A DNA stretch of 35,741 bases from Nitrospirota bacterium. Its GTDB lineage: Bacteria > Nitrospirota > Thermodesulfovibrionia > Thermodesulfovibrionales > Magnetobacteriaceae. A program made the translations under genes and the position numbers. The stretch is from assembly GCA_015233615.1 (NCBI GenBank), contig JADFXJ010000009.1, positions 1 through 35,741 on the forward strand. Reading direction: 5' to 3'. Positions 6,520 through 14,863 of this stretch are shown here, piece by piece (positions within the stretch are counted from its first letter, which is position 1; the number at the start of each line of letters is the position of its first letter). A model generated the notes under the pieces. The model saw only the letters and a list, made by a program, of their open reading frames with translations. It ran no database searches and was not told the origin of the DNA.

Positions 6520-8643
6520 GTGGCGTCGAAGATGGAAAAGAAATCATTGGCATTAAAGCTTCCATGGGCCATAATATCCACAAGCCTGACACTGAGCTTA
6601 GCTCTGTGTCTGGCTATTATAGGTTTCAGATACAAGGGGGGGATGGAGTTCCTTGAACTGGCAGCCTATGACAAGTTCGTGAGACTTAGAGCGTTCAATC
6701 AAAAGTCCGTCTCCGTCGAATCATCCGTCTCTGTCGAATCATCCAACCCCGTCAAATCCTCCGGCGCCTCATCCGCCACGATAAAAACGGCTAAGCCGTC
6801 AGCGGTCCCGGCGACTGCCCGGGAAATAGCCATCGTCAGCATGAGCGAGGACGACATACAGAGAATGGGTCGCTGGCCGCTGACGGATAGCACCATAGCG
6901 AGGCTCATCGACTCCATCGAGAAACAACGTCCAAGGGACGTAGGCCTCGACATATACAGGGACATTCCAATTCCGCCGGGCACGGAGGAACTTCGGGAAA
7001 CGTTTAAGAAATACGATAACGTTATAACCGTCCAAAAGATCGGCGACGAACGTAACGTGGGTATACCCCCTCCGTTTATGGCCACGGACCCTAACCTTGT
7101 GGGTTTTAACGACCTGCCCGTAGACTCCGATGGCGTCATACGGCGGGCGCTACTGTTCATAGACGACGGTAAGAACGTGTTCAGCTCTTTCGATCTTCTC
7201 CTGGCACTGGCGTATCTTAGGGCCGATGGCATCTACCCGACCCAGGATGGCAGCTACCTCCGGCTCGGTAAAACGAGTTTCGTTCCCCTTGGTACTAACG
7301 ATGGCGGTTATGTAAACGCAGACGTAGGGGGCTACCAGTTTCTCCTGGACTTTAAAAACCGGCCCATACCCACGTACTCCCTGGCGGATACTCTGAACGG
7401 CAAACTTCCCGCCGGGGCCCTTACTGGAAAGCTCGTCATCGTGGGCATAATGGCGGAGAGCGTAAAAGATATCTTTTTCATACCACTGAAAAACTCTTCC
7501 TCTTACGTTGGGGGTACCTACGGCACACAGGTGCATGCCATGGTAGCCGGCCAGATCATAAGGGCGGCCCGGGGAGAGGCCGTAATGGCCCGGTTTTTGA
7601 ACCGGTACCAGGTATGGGCCTGGATAATCGTATGGGGACTCGCCGGCGGAATGCCGGGCCTGTGGATACGTTCCTTTGGGAAGTATTTTGCTTGTGCAAT
7701 GGCCGGAGTGGCATCCGTTGTGGCGCTCTCTTATCTGTTATTCCTCCGGGGATGGTGGATACCCATGGTACCAGCGGCCCTGGCATGGCTTGGCTCCTCC
7801 GCCGTCGTTACCGCGTACCGGGCATTCCGTGAGAAGGAAGACAGAGCCGTGCTTATGCAGCTTTTCAGCAGGCACGTGTCAAACGACGTAGCCGAGGCCA
7901 TTTGGGACAAGAGGAGCAAGTTTATGGAAGAGGGCCGTCTGCGCACCCAAAAACTGGTAGCCACCGTTTTATTTACCGACCTGAAGGGCTTTACCACGAT
8001 CTCGGAACACATGGAGGCCCCCATACTTATGGTCTGGCTAAACGAGTACATGGACGCCATGGCATCGGCCGTAATAGACAACGGAGGAGTCGTTAGCAAG
8101 TATATCGGGGATGCCGTGATGGCCTTTTTCGGTGTGCCGGTAGCCAGGGACAATGAGAGCGAGATAAACCGGGACGCCATAAACGCGGTCAGTTGTGCAC
8201 TGGAAATGGAGAAAAGGCTGGAAGTGCTCAACTCACAGTGGCTGAAACGGGGCCTGCCACAGGCCTACATGCGCGTGGGCATTTACACGGGCTCCCTTGT
8301 TGCCGGCTCACTGGGCAGTTCCAAACGCATGGAGTACACCGTCATAGGGGACACGGTAAACATCGCATCCCGGCTCGAGAGCTTCGACAAGGACTACACA
8401 ACCCCGGCTCTTGAAGGCAGGCACTGCCGCATACTCGTCGGCGAGGCCACCTACGAACGCCTGGGCGGCGGGTTCGACACAACAAAGGTAGGCGAGGCCT
8501 CTTTGAAAGGCAAAGGCGAAAAAATAACCGTTTACCTGGTAATTGGTTCGGTAAAAGAGTTATCAGGCAAGAGTACCGTCAGGCCAATAGTCCAGCCTGA
8601 AATTAAACCCGGACCTAAAAAGGATCTTACGACATCGATTTAA
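6520..8643 (+). CDS. CHASE2-domain class III adenylate/guanylate cyclase
   Basis: A 707-residue membrane sensor enzyme. It has an N-terminal membrane helix (about 14-36), then a periplasmic CHASE2 sensor domain (about 40-345) with the typical AIVSMSEDDIQRMGRWPLTDSTIA start, then three membrane helices (about 364-382, 386-407, 413-433). A class III nucleotidyl cyclase domain follows at 478-655. The metal-binding aspartates are visible as D487 (LFTDLKGFT) and D531 (GDAVMAFFG), and YTVIGDTVNIASRLE is conserved, so the enzyme should be active. Substrate choice between ATP and GTP cannot be settled by eye. Residues 62-98 are a Ser/Val-rich insertion encoded by 18-base repeats. The GTG at 6520 and the ATG at 6532 compete as start; neither has a good ribosome site. 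It is followed by its likely partner, a DUF928 protein. Confidence 0.92.
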   Translation: MASKMEKKSLALKLPWAIISTSLTLSLALCLAIIGFRYKGGMEFLELAAYDKFVRLRAFNQKSVSVESSVSVESSNPVKSSGASSATIKTAKPSAVPATAREIAIVSMSEDDIQRMGRWPLTDSTIARLIDSIEKQRPRDVGLDIYRDIPIPPGTEELRETFKKYDNVITVQKIGDERNVGIPPPFMATDPNLVGFNDLPVDSDGVIRRALLFIDDGKNVFSSFDLLLALAYLRADGIYPTQDGSYLRLGKTSFVPLGTNDGGYVNADVGGYQFLLDFKNRPIPTYSLADTLNGKLPAGALTGKLVIVGIMAESVKDIFFIPLKNSSSYVGGTYGTQVHAMVAGQIIRAARGEAVMARFLNRYQVWAWIIVWGLAGGMPGLWIRSFGKYFACAMAGVASVVALSYLLFLRGWWIPMVPAALAWLGSSAVVTAYRAFREKEDRAVLMQLFSRHVSNDVAEAIWDKRSKFMEEGRLRTQKLVATVLFTDLKGFTTISEHMEAPILMVWLNEYMDAMASAVIDNGGVVSKYIGDAVMAFFGVPVARDNESEINRDAINAVSCALEMEKRLEVLNSQWLKRGLPQAYMRVGIYTGSLVAGSLGSSKRMEYTVIGDTVNIASRLESFDKDYTTPALEGRHCRILVGEATYERLGGGFDTTKVGEASLKGKGEKITVYLVIGSVKELSGKSTVRPIVQPEIKPGPKKDLTTSI
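6706..6759 (+). repeat. 18-base tandem repeat inside the cyclase gene
   Basis: Three in-frame 18-base units starting tccgtctccgtcgaatca: the second differs by one base, the third by several. They encode the SVSVES-type insertion in the CHASE2 domain. Confidence 0.8.
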
Positions 8644-8660
8644 ACCGATAGGAGGCTGTA

Positions 8661-9413
8661 ATGAAAAAAAGAAAAAACTCGTCGTCGTTAATAGCATTAA
8701 TAGTTGTAGTGGCCCTTTTGGGTGTCATTAGTGTCATTTACGCTTCGGACGAATCCTGGGGCAAGGGTGATGAAAAGCCTGCAAAAGTGGGCTCCCTTCT
8801 CGTTAACTACAAGCCACCCCTTCTTGGCAAGCCCTTAAGCCGTATAGGTGGTGGTACCCGCGGTACGTGGAATAACAAACTCCTCCTCGTAGCCCTCGTG
8901 CCCGATCACGTGGGCCTGTCCACGAATGCCCAACCCTCCCTGTGCTGGTTCATAGGCAAGGCTACGGATATGAGAGTGCAGCTTACGCTTAACTCGCCGG
9001 AGTCAGACAAACCCATTTTGGAAAAACCCATGGACGTATCGGAGGGCGGCGGCGTACGGTGTGAAAATCTCACCGCCGACGGAATAACCCTTGAACCTGA
9101 CACCGAATACCAATGGTACGTCTCTATTGTGCAAGATCCCCAAAATCGCTCCAAAGACATAACCTGTAGCGGACATGTGAAATATGCGGAACCTTCCAAA
9201 GGCGTTGCCTATAAGCTTTCTTTCATGAAAGGTGCCGAAGCCGTTGCCGCCTATGCCGGGGAGGGCTATTGGTATGACGCCATCGGTCTCGTATCGCAAC
9301 TTATAGAGAAGGCCCCGGCCGATAGGACTCTGCACGAGATTAGGGCCCAGTTGCTCGACCAGGCAGGGCTAAAAAACGTCTCCAGGTTCGATCGAAAATT
9401 AACTGTTAATTAA
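8661..9413 (+). CDS. Exported DUF928 domain protein
   Basis: A 250-residue protein with a basic N-terminus and hydrophobic segment (about 10-28), probably a signal peptide. The DUF928 core (about 50-225) is recognisable from VNYKPPLLGKPLSRIGGGTR, LLLVALVPDHVGLSTNAQPS and LCWFIG, then LEPDTEYQWYVSIVQD and a C-terminal helix YDAIGLVSQLIE. DUF928 proteins are often encoded next to CHASE2 sensor proteins and are thought to be extracytoplasmic. AGGAGG precedes the ATG by 5 bases, and the gene begins 17 bases after the cyclase stop, so the two are cotranscribed. I infer it modulates or is sensed by the CHASE2 domain; this is not shown by the sequence. Confidence 0.85.
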   Translation: MKKRKNSSSLIALIVVVALLGVISVIYASDESWGKGDEKPAKVGSLLVNYKPPLLGKPLSRIGGGTRGTWNNKLLLVALVPDHVGLSTNAQPSLCWFIGKATDMRVQLTLNSPESDKPILEKPMDVSEGGGVRCENLTADGITLEPDTEYQWYVSIVQDPQNRSKDITCSGHVKYAEPSKGVAYKLSFMKGAEAVAAYAGEGYWYDAIGLVSQLIEKAPADRTLHEIRAQLLDQAGLKNVSRFDRKLTVN

Positions 9414-9447
9414 ACAGCAGGTAACGGATATCGACTACGCGGCCTAA

Positions 9448-9484
9448 CCCGGTGTGTTTCCCGTGCTTGGGAAACAACACCGGG
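9448..9484 (+). terminator. Hairpin terminator after the cyclase-DUF928 operon
   Basis: cccggtgtgtttccc (9448-9462) pairs with gggaaacaacaccggg (9469-9484) with a one-base bulge and the loop gtgctt. It lies 35 bases past the stop. The following T-tract is weak. Confidence 0.55.
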
Positions 9485-9738
9485 GGTTGCATATTAAAAA
9501 GGCGCACATTATATACTTTGCATATACTTTACGCTCTTAATACGTTTTCGTCCAAATATTTTTCGTCCGATTTTCGTCTGTTTTCGCCTATTTTAATGTT
9601 TTTTTTAACGTCTTTATTTTAAACTTATAATAACTTATAATAATGTTCTCTCCGTATCGTTTATGATTCGGAGGAACTTCGATTAACTAACGATACGTGA
9701 TAATACGTCGTTTTGCCAGCAATGGTATGGAGGAGTAT
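9485..9738 (+). promoter_or_regulatory. cheV upstream region with TTTTCGTC repeats, tandem TATAAT and hairpin
   Basis: AT-rich upstream region. Four copies of TTTTCGtC or a close variant lie at 9545-9588. Two overlapping-period TATAAT boxes lie at 9626-9631 and 9636-9641 without clear -35 boxes. A 9-base perfect inverted repeat (cgtatcgtt at 9653-9661, aacgatacg at 9689-9697) would fold in the mRNA leader and holds a GGAGGAAC in its loop. The region is otherwise empty of genes. Confidence 0.4.
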
Positions 9739-10701
9739 ATGGCCCAAAACATTGGAGCATTGCCGGAGGTACTAAAGGTCGGCACGAACGAGATGGAACT
9801 TGTCGTCTTCAAGATGTACTGCACGCATCCGGACGGCAAGACAGATACCAGGAATTATGGAGTAAACGTGGCAAAGGTCAGAGAGATAATACCTATGCCA
9901 ACGCTGACCATCGTACCGGACATGCCGGAGTACGCCGATTCGCTCGCCGAGGTTAGGGGAGAGGTCATACCCATAGTCGATCTCGGCAGGTGGATGAAGA
10001 TTTCGGTTTCGTCGGAATTCAGTTTCCGGCCAAAGGTAATAGTCCTCGAAATGCTAGGCACCACGGTAGGAATGATGGTACACGAAGTAGAAAGGATAAG
10101 ACGCATAAAGTGGGACCAGATAAAACCCCCGCCATCGCTCATGCAATCGAAGCACGGCGGCAAGATTACCGGAGTAACGAAAATAACAGACAGCGACGAC
10201 CTGCTCCTTATCCTGGATCTCGAAAGCGTCATACAAGACATCGGTGCACTTATGCCGAAAAAGGGCATCAGCCTCGACGAAATCAAGAAAATACACAAGA
10301 AGAAGCTCTCCGGCAACGTCCTTATCGTGGACGACTCCACCGTAGCCAGGAGAATACTAAAGGATACCCTCGAAAACGTCGGCCTCACCATCTTCGAAGC
10401 CGTAGACGGCAAGCAGGCCCTGGCCATACTGGAGGACTTCCTGAAAAAACTCGGCGATCAACCCATCGAGACTTTCCTTCAACTCATCATCTCGGACGTG
10501 GAAATGCCCGAAATGGACGGTCTCACTTTTACAAAAAACGTTAAGAATAACGCCAGGCTTAAAAAAATACCAATCATCGTCAACACGTCCCTCAGCGGAG
10601 ACGAAAACCGGGAAAAGGCAAAAACGGTAGGAGCCGACGGATACCTGATAAAGTTCGACGTCACTCAACTGATAAACGAAGTAACGCGGTTCGTCGGATA
10701 A
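9739..10701 (+). CDS. cheV: CheV-type chemotaxis coupling protein (CheW-receiver fusion)
   Basis: Links chemoreceptors to the histidine kinase CheA and tunes the signal through receiver phosphorylation. A CheW-like domain (about 17-165) contains NYGVNVAKVREII and EVRGEVIPIVDLGRW. A receiver domain (194-318) has acidic residues D198-D199, the phospho-acceptor D253 in ISDVEMPEMDG, T283 and K305. The start was chosen at the ATG preceded by GGAGGAGTAT; an upstream GTG at 9697 would add 14 residues but lies in the leader hairpin. No other chemotaxis gene is nearby, so it is a stand-alone adaptor. Confidence 0.93.
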   Translation: MAQNIGALPEVLKVGTNEMELVVFKMYCTHPDGKTDTRNYGVNVAKVREIIPMPTLTIVPDMPEYADSLAEVRGEVIPIVDLGRWMKISVSSEFSFRPKVIVLEMLGTTVGMMVHEVERIRRIKWDQIKPPPSLMQSKHGGKITGVTKITDSDDLLLILDLESVIQDIGALMPKKGISLDEIKKIHKKKLSGNVLIVDDSTVARRILKDTLENVGLTIFEAVDGKQALAILEDFLKKLGDQPIETFLQLIISDVEMPEMDGLTFTKNVKNNARLKKIPIIVNTSLSGDENREKAKTVGADGYLIKFDVTQLINEVTRFVG

Positions 10702-10852
10702 CGTTACTGCTTTAAATAGTTGCCGGTTAACGTTGCCGCCTTAGTCGGTTATAAACACGGCTATAAACACTGATTTTGTTTTATTTTCAGGCGAAACATT
10801 TTTTCGCAATAATGTTGCTTTTATGTTAAAATCCCATGATGGAAGAGACATT

Positions 10853-11287
10853 ATGGAAGAAATAGGTATCGTTAAATCCGTATACGATACACTTGCAACG
10901 GTCGCCATAGAAAAAACGAGTGTTTGCTCCGCATGTAAAAGCAGCGACTCCTGTGACCTCCTGGACGATAAAAGTACCATAGAAGCCGTCAACGCAGCAA
11001 GGGCCACAGTCGGACAGCTTGTCGTCGTAGACATGAAAGGCTTCGGTTACGTAAAAGGTACGTTGTTTGTATACGGCTTACCCGCACTGGCACTACTTGT
11101 CGGTGCGATAATCGGCAAGCACTTAAACCTTCCTTTCCTTTCGGGCATAAACGTGGAAGTACTCTCGGCGGCAACCGGGTTTTTTTTCCTCCTGGTAACT
11201 CTTGTTGCCGTAAAATTGCTGACCGGCAGATTAGACAAAAAAGCAGAGCATACGCCTATCATCATAAAAATCATCGAAGGGGGCTAA
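10853..11287 (+). CDS. rseC: SoxR-reducing-system protein RseC family
   Basis: A 144-residue RseC/MucC-type membrane protein. The N-terminal cytoplasmic region carries CSACKSSDSC (C25, C28, C34), the cysteine cluster that binds iron-sulfur or zinc in the family. Two membrane helices follow at about 70-88 and 104-124, then a basic tail. In other bacteria RseC works with the Rsx/Rnf electron-transfer complex to reduce SoxR, or modulates envelope stress signalling; no rnf or rpoE gene is visible here. The start at 10853 has GGAAGAG 7 bases ahead; an in-frame ATG at 10823 would add 10 residues. It ends 2 bases before the EF-G-like gene, so the two are probably coupled. Confidence 0.85.
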   Translation: MEEIGIVKSVYDTLATVAIEKTSVCSACKSSDSCDLLDDKSTIEAVNAARATVGQLVVVDMKGFGYVKGTLFVYGLPALALLVGAIIGKHLNLPFLSGINVEVLSAATGFFFLLVTLVAVKLLTGRLDKKAEHTPIIIKIIEGG

Positions 11288-11289
11288 TA

Positions 11290-13377
11290 ATGGCAAACGT
11301 TGAAGTTGGCAAGACCAGAAACGTCGCGCTCCTGGCACATAGCGGAGCCGGAAAGACAACTCTTACGGAGGCAATACTGTTTAACTGTGGCGCCATAACG
11401 CGCATGGGAAGCGTTACGGACGGCAACTGTGTCACGGACTTCGAACCGGAGGAGATAGAACGTAAAATAACCATCTCGTCTTCCCTTGCCCATTGTGAAT
11501 GGAAGGGTAACGCACTAAATATTATCGACACACCGGGTTTCATTAATTTTCTCGAAGACACCAGGATCTGCCTTAAAGCGGCCGACGGTGCCGTAGTATT
11601 GGTAAGTGCCACGTCGGGCGTAAAGGCCGAAACCATTAAAGTAATAAAGTATGCCAAAGAATACGAAATACCCATCATCGTCTTCATAAACGAGATGGAC
11701 AGGGAAAATGCAAGTTTTCAAACTGCCATGGAACGGGTAGAGCAGAGTTTTGATCTCAAGCCCGTACCCCTGTTCGTGCCAATCGGTGAGGGTGAAGAGC
11801 TCGAAGGCCTCATAGACGTGGTGGGCTCTCAGGCCTTCAAGCGCTCCGCTAAGGGCTATGACCCTATAGAAGTGCCACCGGACATGTCCAGTGCCGTCGC
11901 ACAATACAGGAAAACCCTGGTGGAAAACGTAGCCGAAACGGATGACGCACTGCTCGAAAAATACCTCGAAAGCGGCGAGCTTACCACGGAGGAAATTATC
12001 GCGGGCATCGCCAAAGGCTCGCTGGAAAGGAAATTAGTACCCGTCCTGTGCGGCTCTGCGCAGCTTAACTTCGGAATACAACAACTAATCGACGCAATTT
12101 TCGACTGCCTGCCTTCGCCGGAAAAGATGTCGTCCCTAAGATCGATAGTCGCCAAAGACGTAAAGAGCGGCGAAAACGTATCGCTTAAGACTGAAAGGAG
12201 TGCGCCTTTTGCGGCATACGTATTTAAGACCATAGCCGACCCCTACGCCGGCAAACTAACACTCTTCAGAATATACTCGGGCGAACTCAGGCCCGATTCG
12301 AATATCCATAACTCCACGAAGGATTCGAAGGAGCGTGTCGGGCAAATTTACTACCTTCTCGGTAAAAAGCAGATACCGGCCCAGTTGCTTGGCCCCGGCG
12401 AGATAGGCGTAGTAGCCAAACTAAAGGAGACCCTTACAGGTGACACACTCTGCAGCGAGGACCACCAGGTGGTCTTCCCTGCCATCCAATTTGCCGAGCC
12501 CATCATATCCTACGCAATCGAACCCAAGACCAAGGGTGACGAAGAAAAGGTAGGCAATGGACTGCACAGGATATTAGACGAGGACCCCACGCTGAAATTC
12601 CACAGGGACGCCGAGACCCACGAGATGATTATCGCCGGCATGGGGCAAATCCACGTAGAGGTGGCACTGCATAAACTAAAAAGAAAATTCGGCGTGGACG
12701 TGGATATGAAACCCCCAAGGGTCCCTTACAGAGAGACCATACGAGGCAGGTCGCGCGTCCAGGGCAAGTACAAGAAGCAGTCCGGCGGCAAGGGCCAGTA
12801 CGGAGACTGCTGGATAGAAGTCGAACCACTCCCGCATGGCGCCGGATTTGAGTTTGTAGACAAGATTGTAGGCGGCTCCATTCCAAGGCAGTACATACCG
12901 GCCGTGGAAAAAGGCATCGTGGACAAGCTCAAGGAGGGAATCATTGCCGGATGTCCCATGGTAGACATCAGGGTAAGTCTGTTAGACGGCTCTTACCACG
13001 CGGTGGATTCCTCCGAAATGGCCTTTAAGATAGCCGGTTCGATGGCCATAAAGAAGGCGGCGGTAGAGGCCAGTCCTGTTATCCTGGAGCCTATCATGAA
13101 GGTGGAGGCCGTAGCTCCGGACGATAATTTAGGGGCCGTCATCGGAGATTTAAACTCCCGCCGCGGCAAGGTCCAGGGTGTGGACTCACAGGCGGGTGGC
13201 AACCAAAAAATAAACGCACTCGTGCCCATGGCGGAAATGCTTACCTATGCCAACCAACTCCACAGCATTACCTCCGGGCAGGGCCTGTACTCGATGGAGT
13301 TTTCCCACTACGAGGAAGTACCCGTGCACCTGGCACAAAAAATAATCGCAGCCAGAAGCAAGAAAGAAGAAGAATAG
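11290..13377 (+). CDS. Elongation factor G paralogue (EF-G-like GTPase)
   Basis: A 695-residue translational GTPase with all EF-G domains: G domain to about 270, domain II about 295-375, domains III-V to the end (including RVPYRETIRG and the domain IV region SGGKGQYGDCWIEVEP). The P-loop is AHSGAGKTT (16-24) rather than the canonical AHIDAGKTT, and DTPGFINF replaces DTPGHVDF. These changes define the EF-G-like/EF-G2 group rather than the main fusA. The guanine-specificity motif reads NEMD (134-137) instead of NKMD. The lost DTPG-H histidine suggests altered GTP hydrolysis, so a role in ribosome recycling, stress or another ribosomal task is more likely than routine translocation. GAAGGGGG precedes the ATG, overlapping the end of rseC. 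Confidence 0.9.
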   Translation: MANVEVGKTRNVALLAHSGAGKTTLTEAILFNCGAITRMGSVTDGNCVTDFEPEEIERKITISSSLAHCEWKGNALNIIDTPGFINFLEDTRICLKAADGAVVLVSATSGVKAETIKVIKYAKEYEIPIIVFINEMDRENASFQTAMERVEQSFDLKPVPLFVPIGEGEELEGLIDVVGSQAFKRSAKGYDPIEVPPDMSSAVAQYRKTLVENVAETDDALLEKYLESGELTTEEIIAGIAKGSLERKLVPVLCGSAQLNFGIQQLIDAIFDCLPSPEKMSSLRSIVAKDVKSGENVSLKTERSAPFAAYVFKTIADPYAGKLTLFRIYSGELRPDSNIHNSTKDSKERVGQIYYLLGKKQIPAQLLGPGEIGVVAKLKETLTGDTLCSEDHQVVFPAIQFAEPIISYAIEPKTKGDEEKVGNGLHRILDEDPTLKFHRDAETHEMIIAGMGQIHVEVALHKLKRKFGVDVDMKPPRVPYRETIRGRSRVQGKYKKQSGGKGQYGDCWIEVEPLPHGAGFEFVDKIVGGSIPRQYIPAVEKGIVDKLKEGIIAGCPMVDIRVSLLDGSYHAVDSSEMAFKIAGSMAIKKAAVEASPVILEPIMKVEAVAPDDNLGAVIGDLNSRRGKVQGVDSQAGGNQKINALVPMAEMLTYANQLHSITSGQGLYSMEFSHYEEVPVHLAQKIIAARSKKEEE

Positions 13378-13428
13378 TTTATACCAACTTGCAGTCATAA
13401 GAGTAAAGGGCAAAAGTTTTTTTTAAAC
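13378..13428. repeat. Partial copy of a dispersed repeat
   Basis: ataccaacttgcagtcataa followed by gagtaaagggcaaaag resembles the start of the longer repeats at about 20222-20380 and 23095-23250 (ttgcagtcataaaagtaata, gtgcaaaag). Confidence 0.5.
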
Positions 13429-13490
13429 CACGAAAAGCACGAAAAAAGGGAAATAATCCTTTTTTCGTGCTTTTCGTGTATTTCGTGGTT
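13429..13490. terminator. Bidirectional terminator between convergent genes
   Basis: A 21-base perfect stem: cacgaaaagcacgaaaaaag plus g (13429-13449) pairs with its exact complement at 13458-13478, loop gaaataat. An alternative outer arm lies at 13481-13490 (tttcgtggtt). T/A-rich flanks lie on both sides. It separates the converging EF-G-like and TatD genes. Confidence 0.8.
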
Positions 13491-13510
13491 AAATATTTTC
13501 TGTCCTGGCA

Positions 13511-14863
13511 TTAACCCACGTTATCCAGGAGCCTGACCCTGAACTTTACACCGAGAGCGGCGGCCAGGCTCCTGCACTTCTCTATATCCACCGACGGCAC
13601 GTCCACGACGGTTACAGTTACGTCGGGTACGTACTTCACGGCTTCCTTTATAAAATTCAGCAACTGCCCATAAGCGTTTTTAACGGCGGGTTTGCACAAC
13701 TCGACATAGGTCTGCTCGTCCTGGGCGTTAAGACTTATAGAGAGCTTATCCACGATACCGGCAAGAATCGGCAGCACGTTCCTGCCGTGTACGGCGTTTG
13801 CTAAACCGTTTGTATTTATGCGCACCACGCCGCCCCGCTCTTTTACGTACCGGGCGGTTTCCTCTACTGTTTTGAGCCTCAGAAGGGGTTCTCCGTAGCC
13901 GCAAAAGACCACCTCGCTATAAATCGTGGGGTCGCCGATACTGGCTTTTATCTCCGCTGTAGCGGGTTCCCTGTCGAGCCTCAGGTTGTGGCCCTTGACG
14001 AAGTCCGTCTGGTAACGCACACAAAAGCCGCAATTATTCGTACAGCGGTTGGTTACGTTGAGGTACAGGGAGTCACGAATTTTATAGGCAATACGCCCCT
14101 CCTCTACGATTTGGCCCATGCCGAAGAGTTTTCGGGAGTTCAACGTCGTTATCCTGTCGAGATCGGAGAGCGTTATACCCCTGAGTTGCGCCAGTAAGCT
14201 TGCCGTGCGTATGATGAACGCAGGCTCGTTACGTTTGCCCCTGTAGGGCACGGGTGCGAGGTAGGGTGCGTCGGTTTCCACGACAATCAGGTCGTCGGGT
14301 ACGATAGCTGCGATTTTTCTGAGTTCGTCCGCCTTTTTGAAAGTAACTACTCCGGCAAAAGAGATGTAAAGCCCCCGGGACAGCACCGCATCCGCCATGG
14401 CAGGCGAACCGGAGAAACAGTGCAGGACTCCGTTTCTAACGTCTTCGTCCCTGATTATCCTGAGAGTGTCCTCGCTTGCCTCACGGCTGTGAATAACCAG
14501 GGGCAGCCCCGTCTCCTTAGAAAGCGCAATATGTCTTAGAAAGGCCTCTGCCTGCACGTGGCGGGGTGAATGTTCATAGTGGTAGTCAAGCCCGGTCTCG
14601 CCGATTGCCGAGGCACCCGGCAACATGTCCCGCAGCCTTTGAATGGCCCAGTCGTCGAGCGTGGAGGCATTGTGCGGGTGTACACCGCAGGTATAGTATA
14701 GTCCGTCGTATTGGCCGGCAAGAGCCATCGCCTTTTCCGAGCTTTCCACGTCCGAGGCTATGGTGAGCATGTCCGTTACGCCACAGGAGTGGGCTCTCGT
14801 TATGACTTCGTCCCTGTCGCCGTCGAATTGAGTCATTTCAAGGTGGCAGTGTGTGTCTATCAA
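13511..14863 (-). CDS. TatD family nuclease fused to a TatD-associated radical SAM domain
   Basis: A 450-residue fusion. Residues 1-255 form a TatD metal-dependent hydrolase with H5 and H7 (DTHCH), E89 (IGETGLDYHYE), H125 (VIHSRE), H148 (LHCFSG) and D198 (ETDAPYLAP). Residues 260-450 form a radical SAM domain with CTNNCGFC (C274, C278, C281) for the 4Fe-4S cluster and CGYGEPLLR (321-329) for SAM. Separate proteins of the second type are encoded beside tatD in many bacteria; here they are one chain. TatD enzymes act as DNases; the radical SAM reaction is unknown. The start is TTG, overlapping the TGA of the upstream gene (TTGA), with TGAGG 9 bases ahead. Confidence 0.93.
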   Translation of the reverse strand: MIDTHCHLEMTQFDGDRDEVITRAHSCGVTDMLTIASDVESSEKAMALAGQYDGLYYTCGVHPHNASTLDDWAIQRLRDMLPGASAIGETGLDYHYEHSPRHVQAEAFLRHIALSKETGLPLVIHSREASEDTLRIIRDEDVRNGVLHCFSGSPAMADAVLSRGLYISFAGVVTFKKADELRKIAAIVPDDLIVVETDAPYLAPVPYRGKRNEPAFIIRTASLLAQLRGITLSDLDRITTLNSRKLFGMGQIVEEGRIAYKIRDSLYLNVTNRCTNNCGFCVRYQTDFVKGHNLRLDREPATAEIKASIGDPTIYSEVVFCGYGEPLLRLKTVEETARYVKERGGVVRINTNGLANAVHGRNVLPILAGIVDKLSISLNAQDEQTYVELCKPAVKNAYGQLLNFIKEAVKYVPDVTVTVVDVPSVDIEKCRSLAAALGVKFRVRLLDNVG

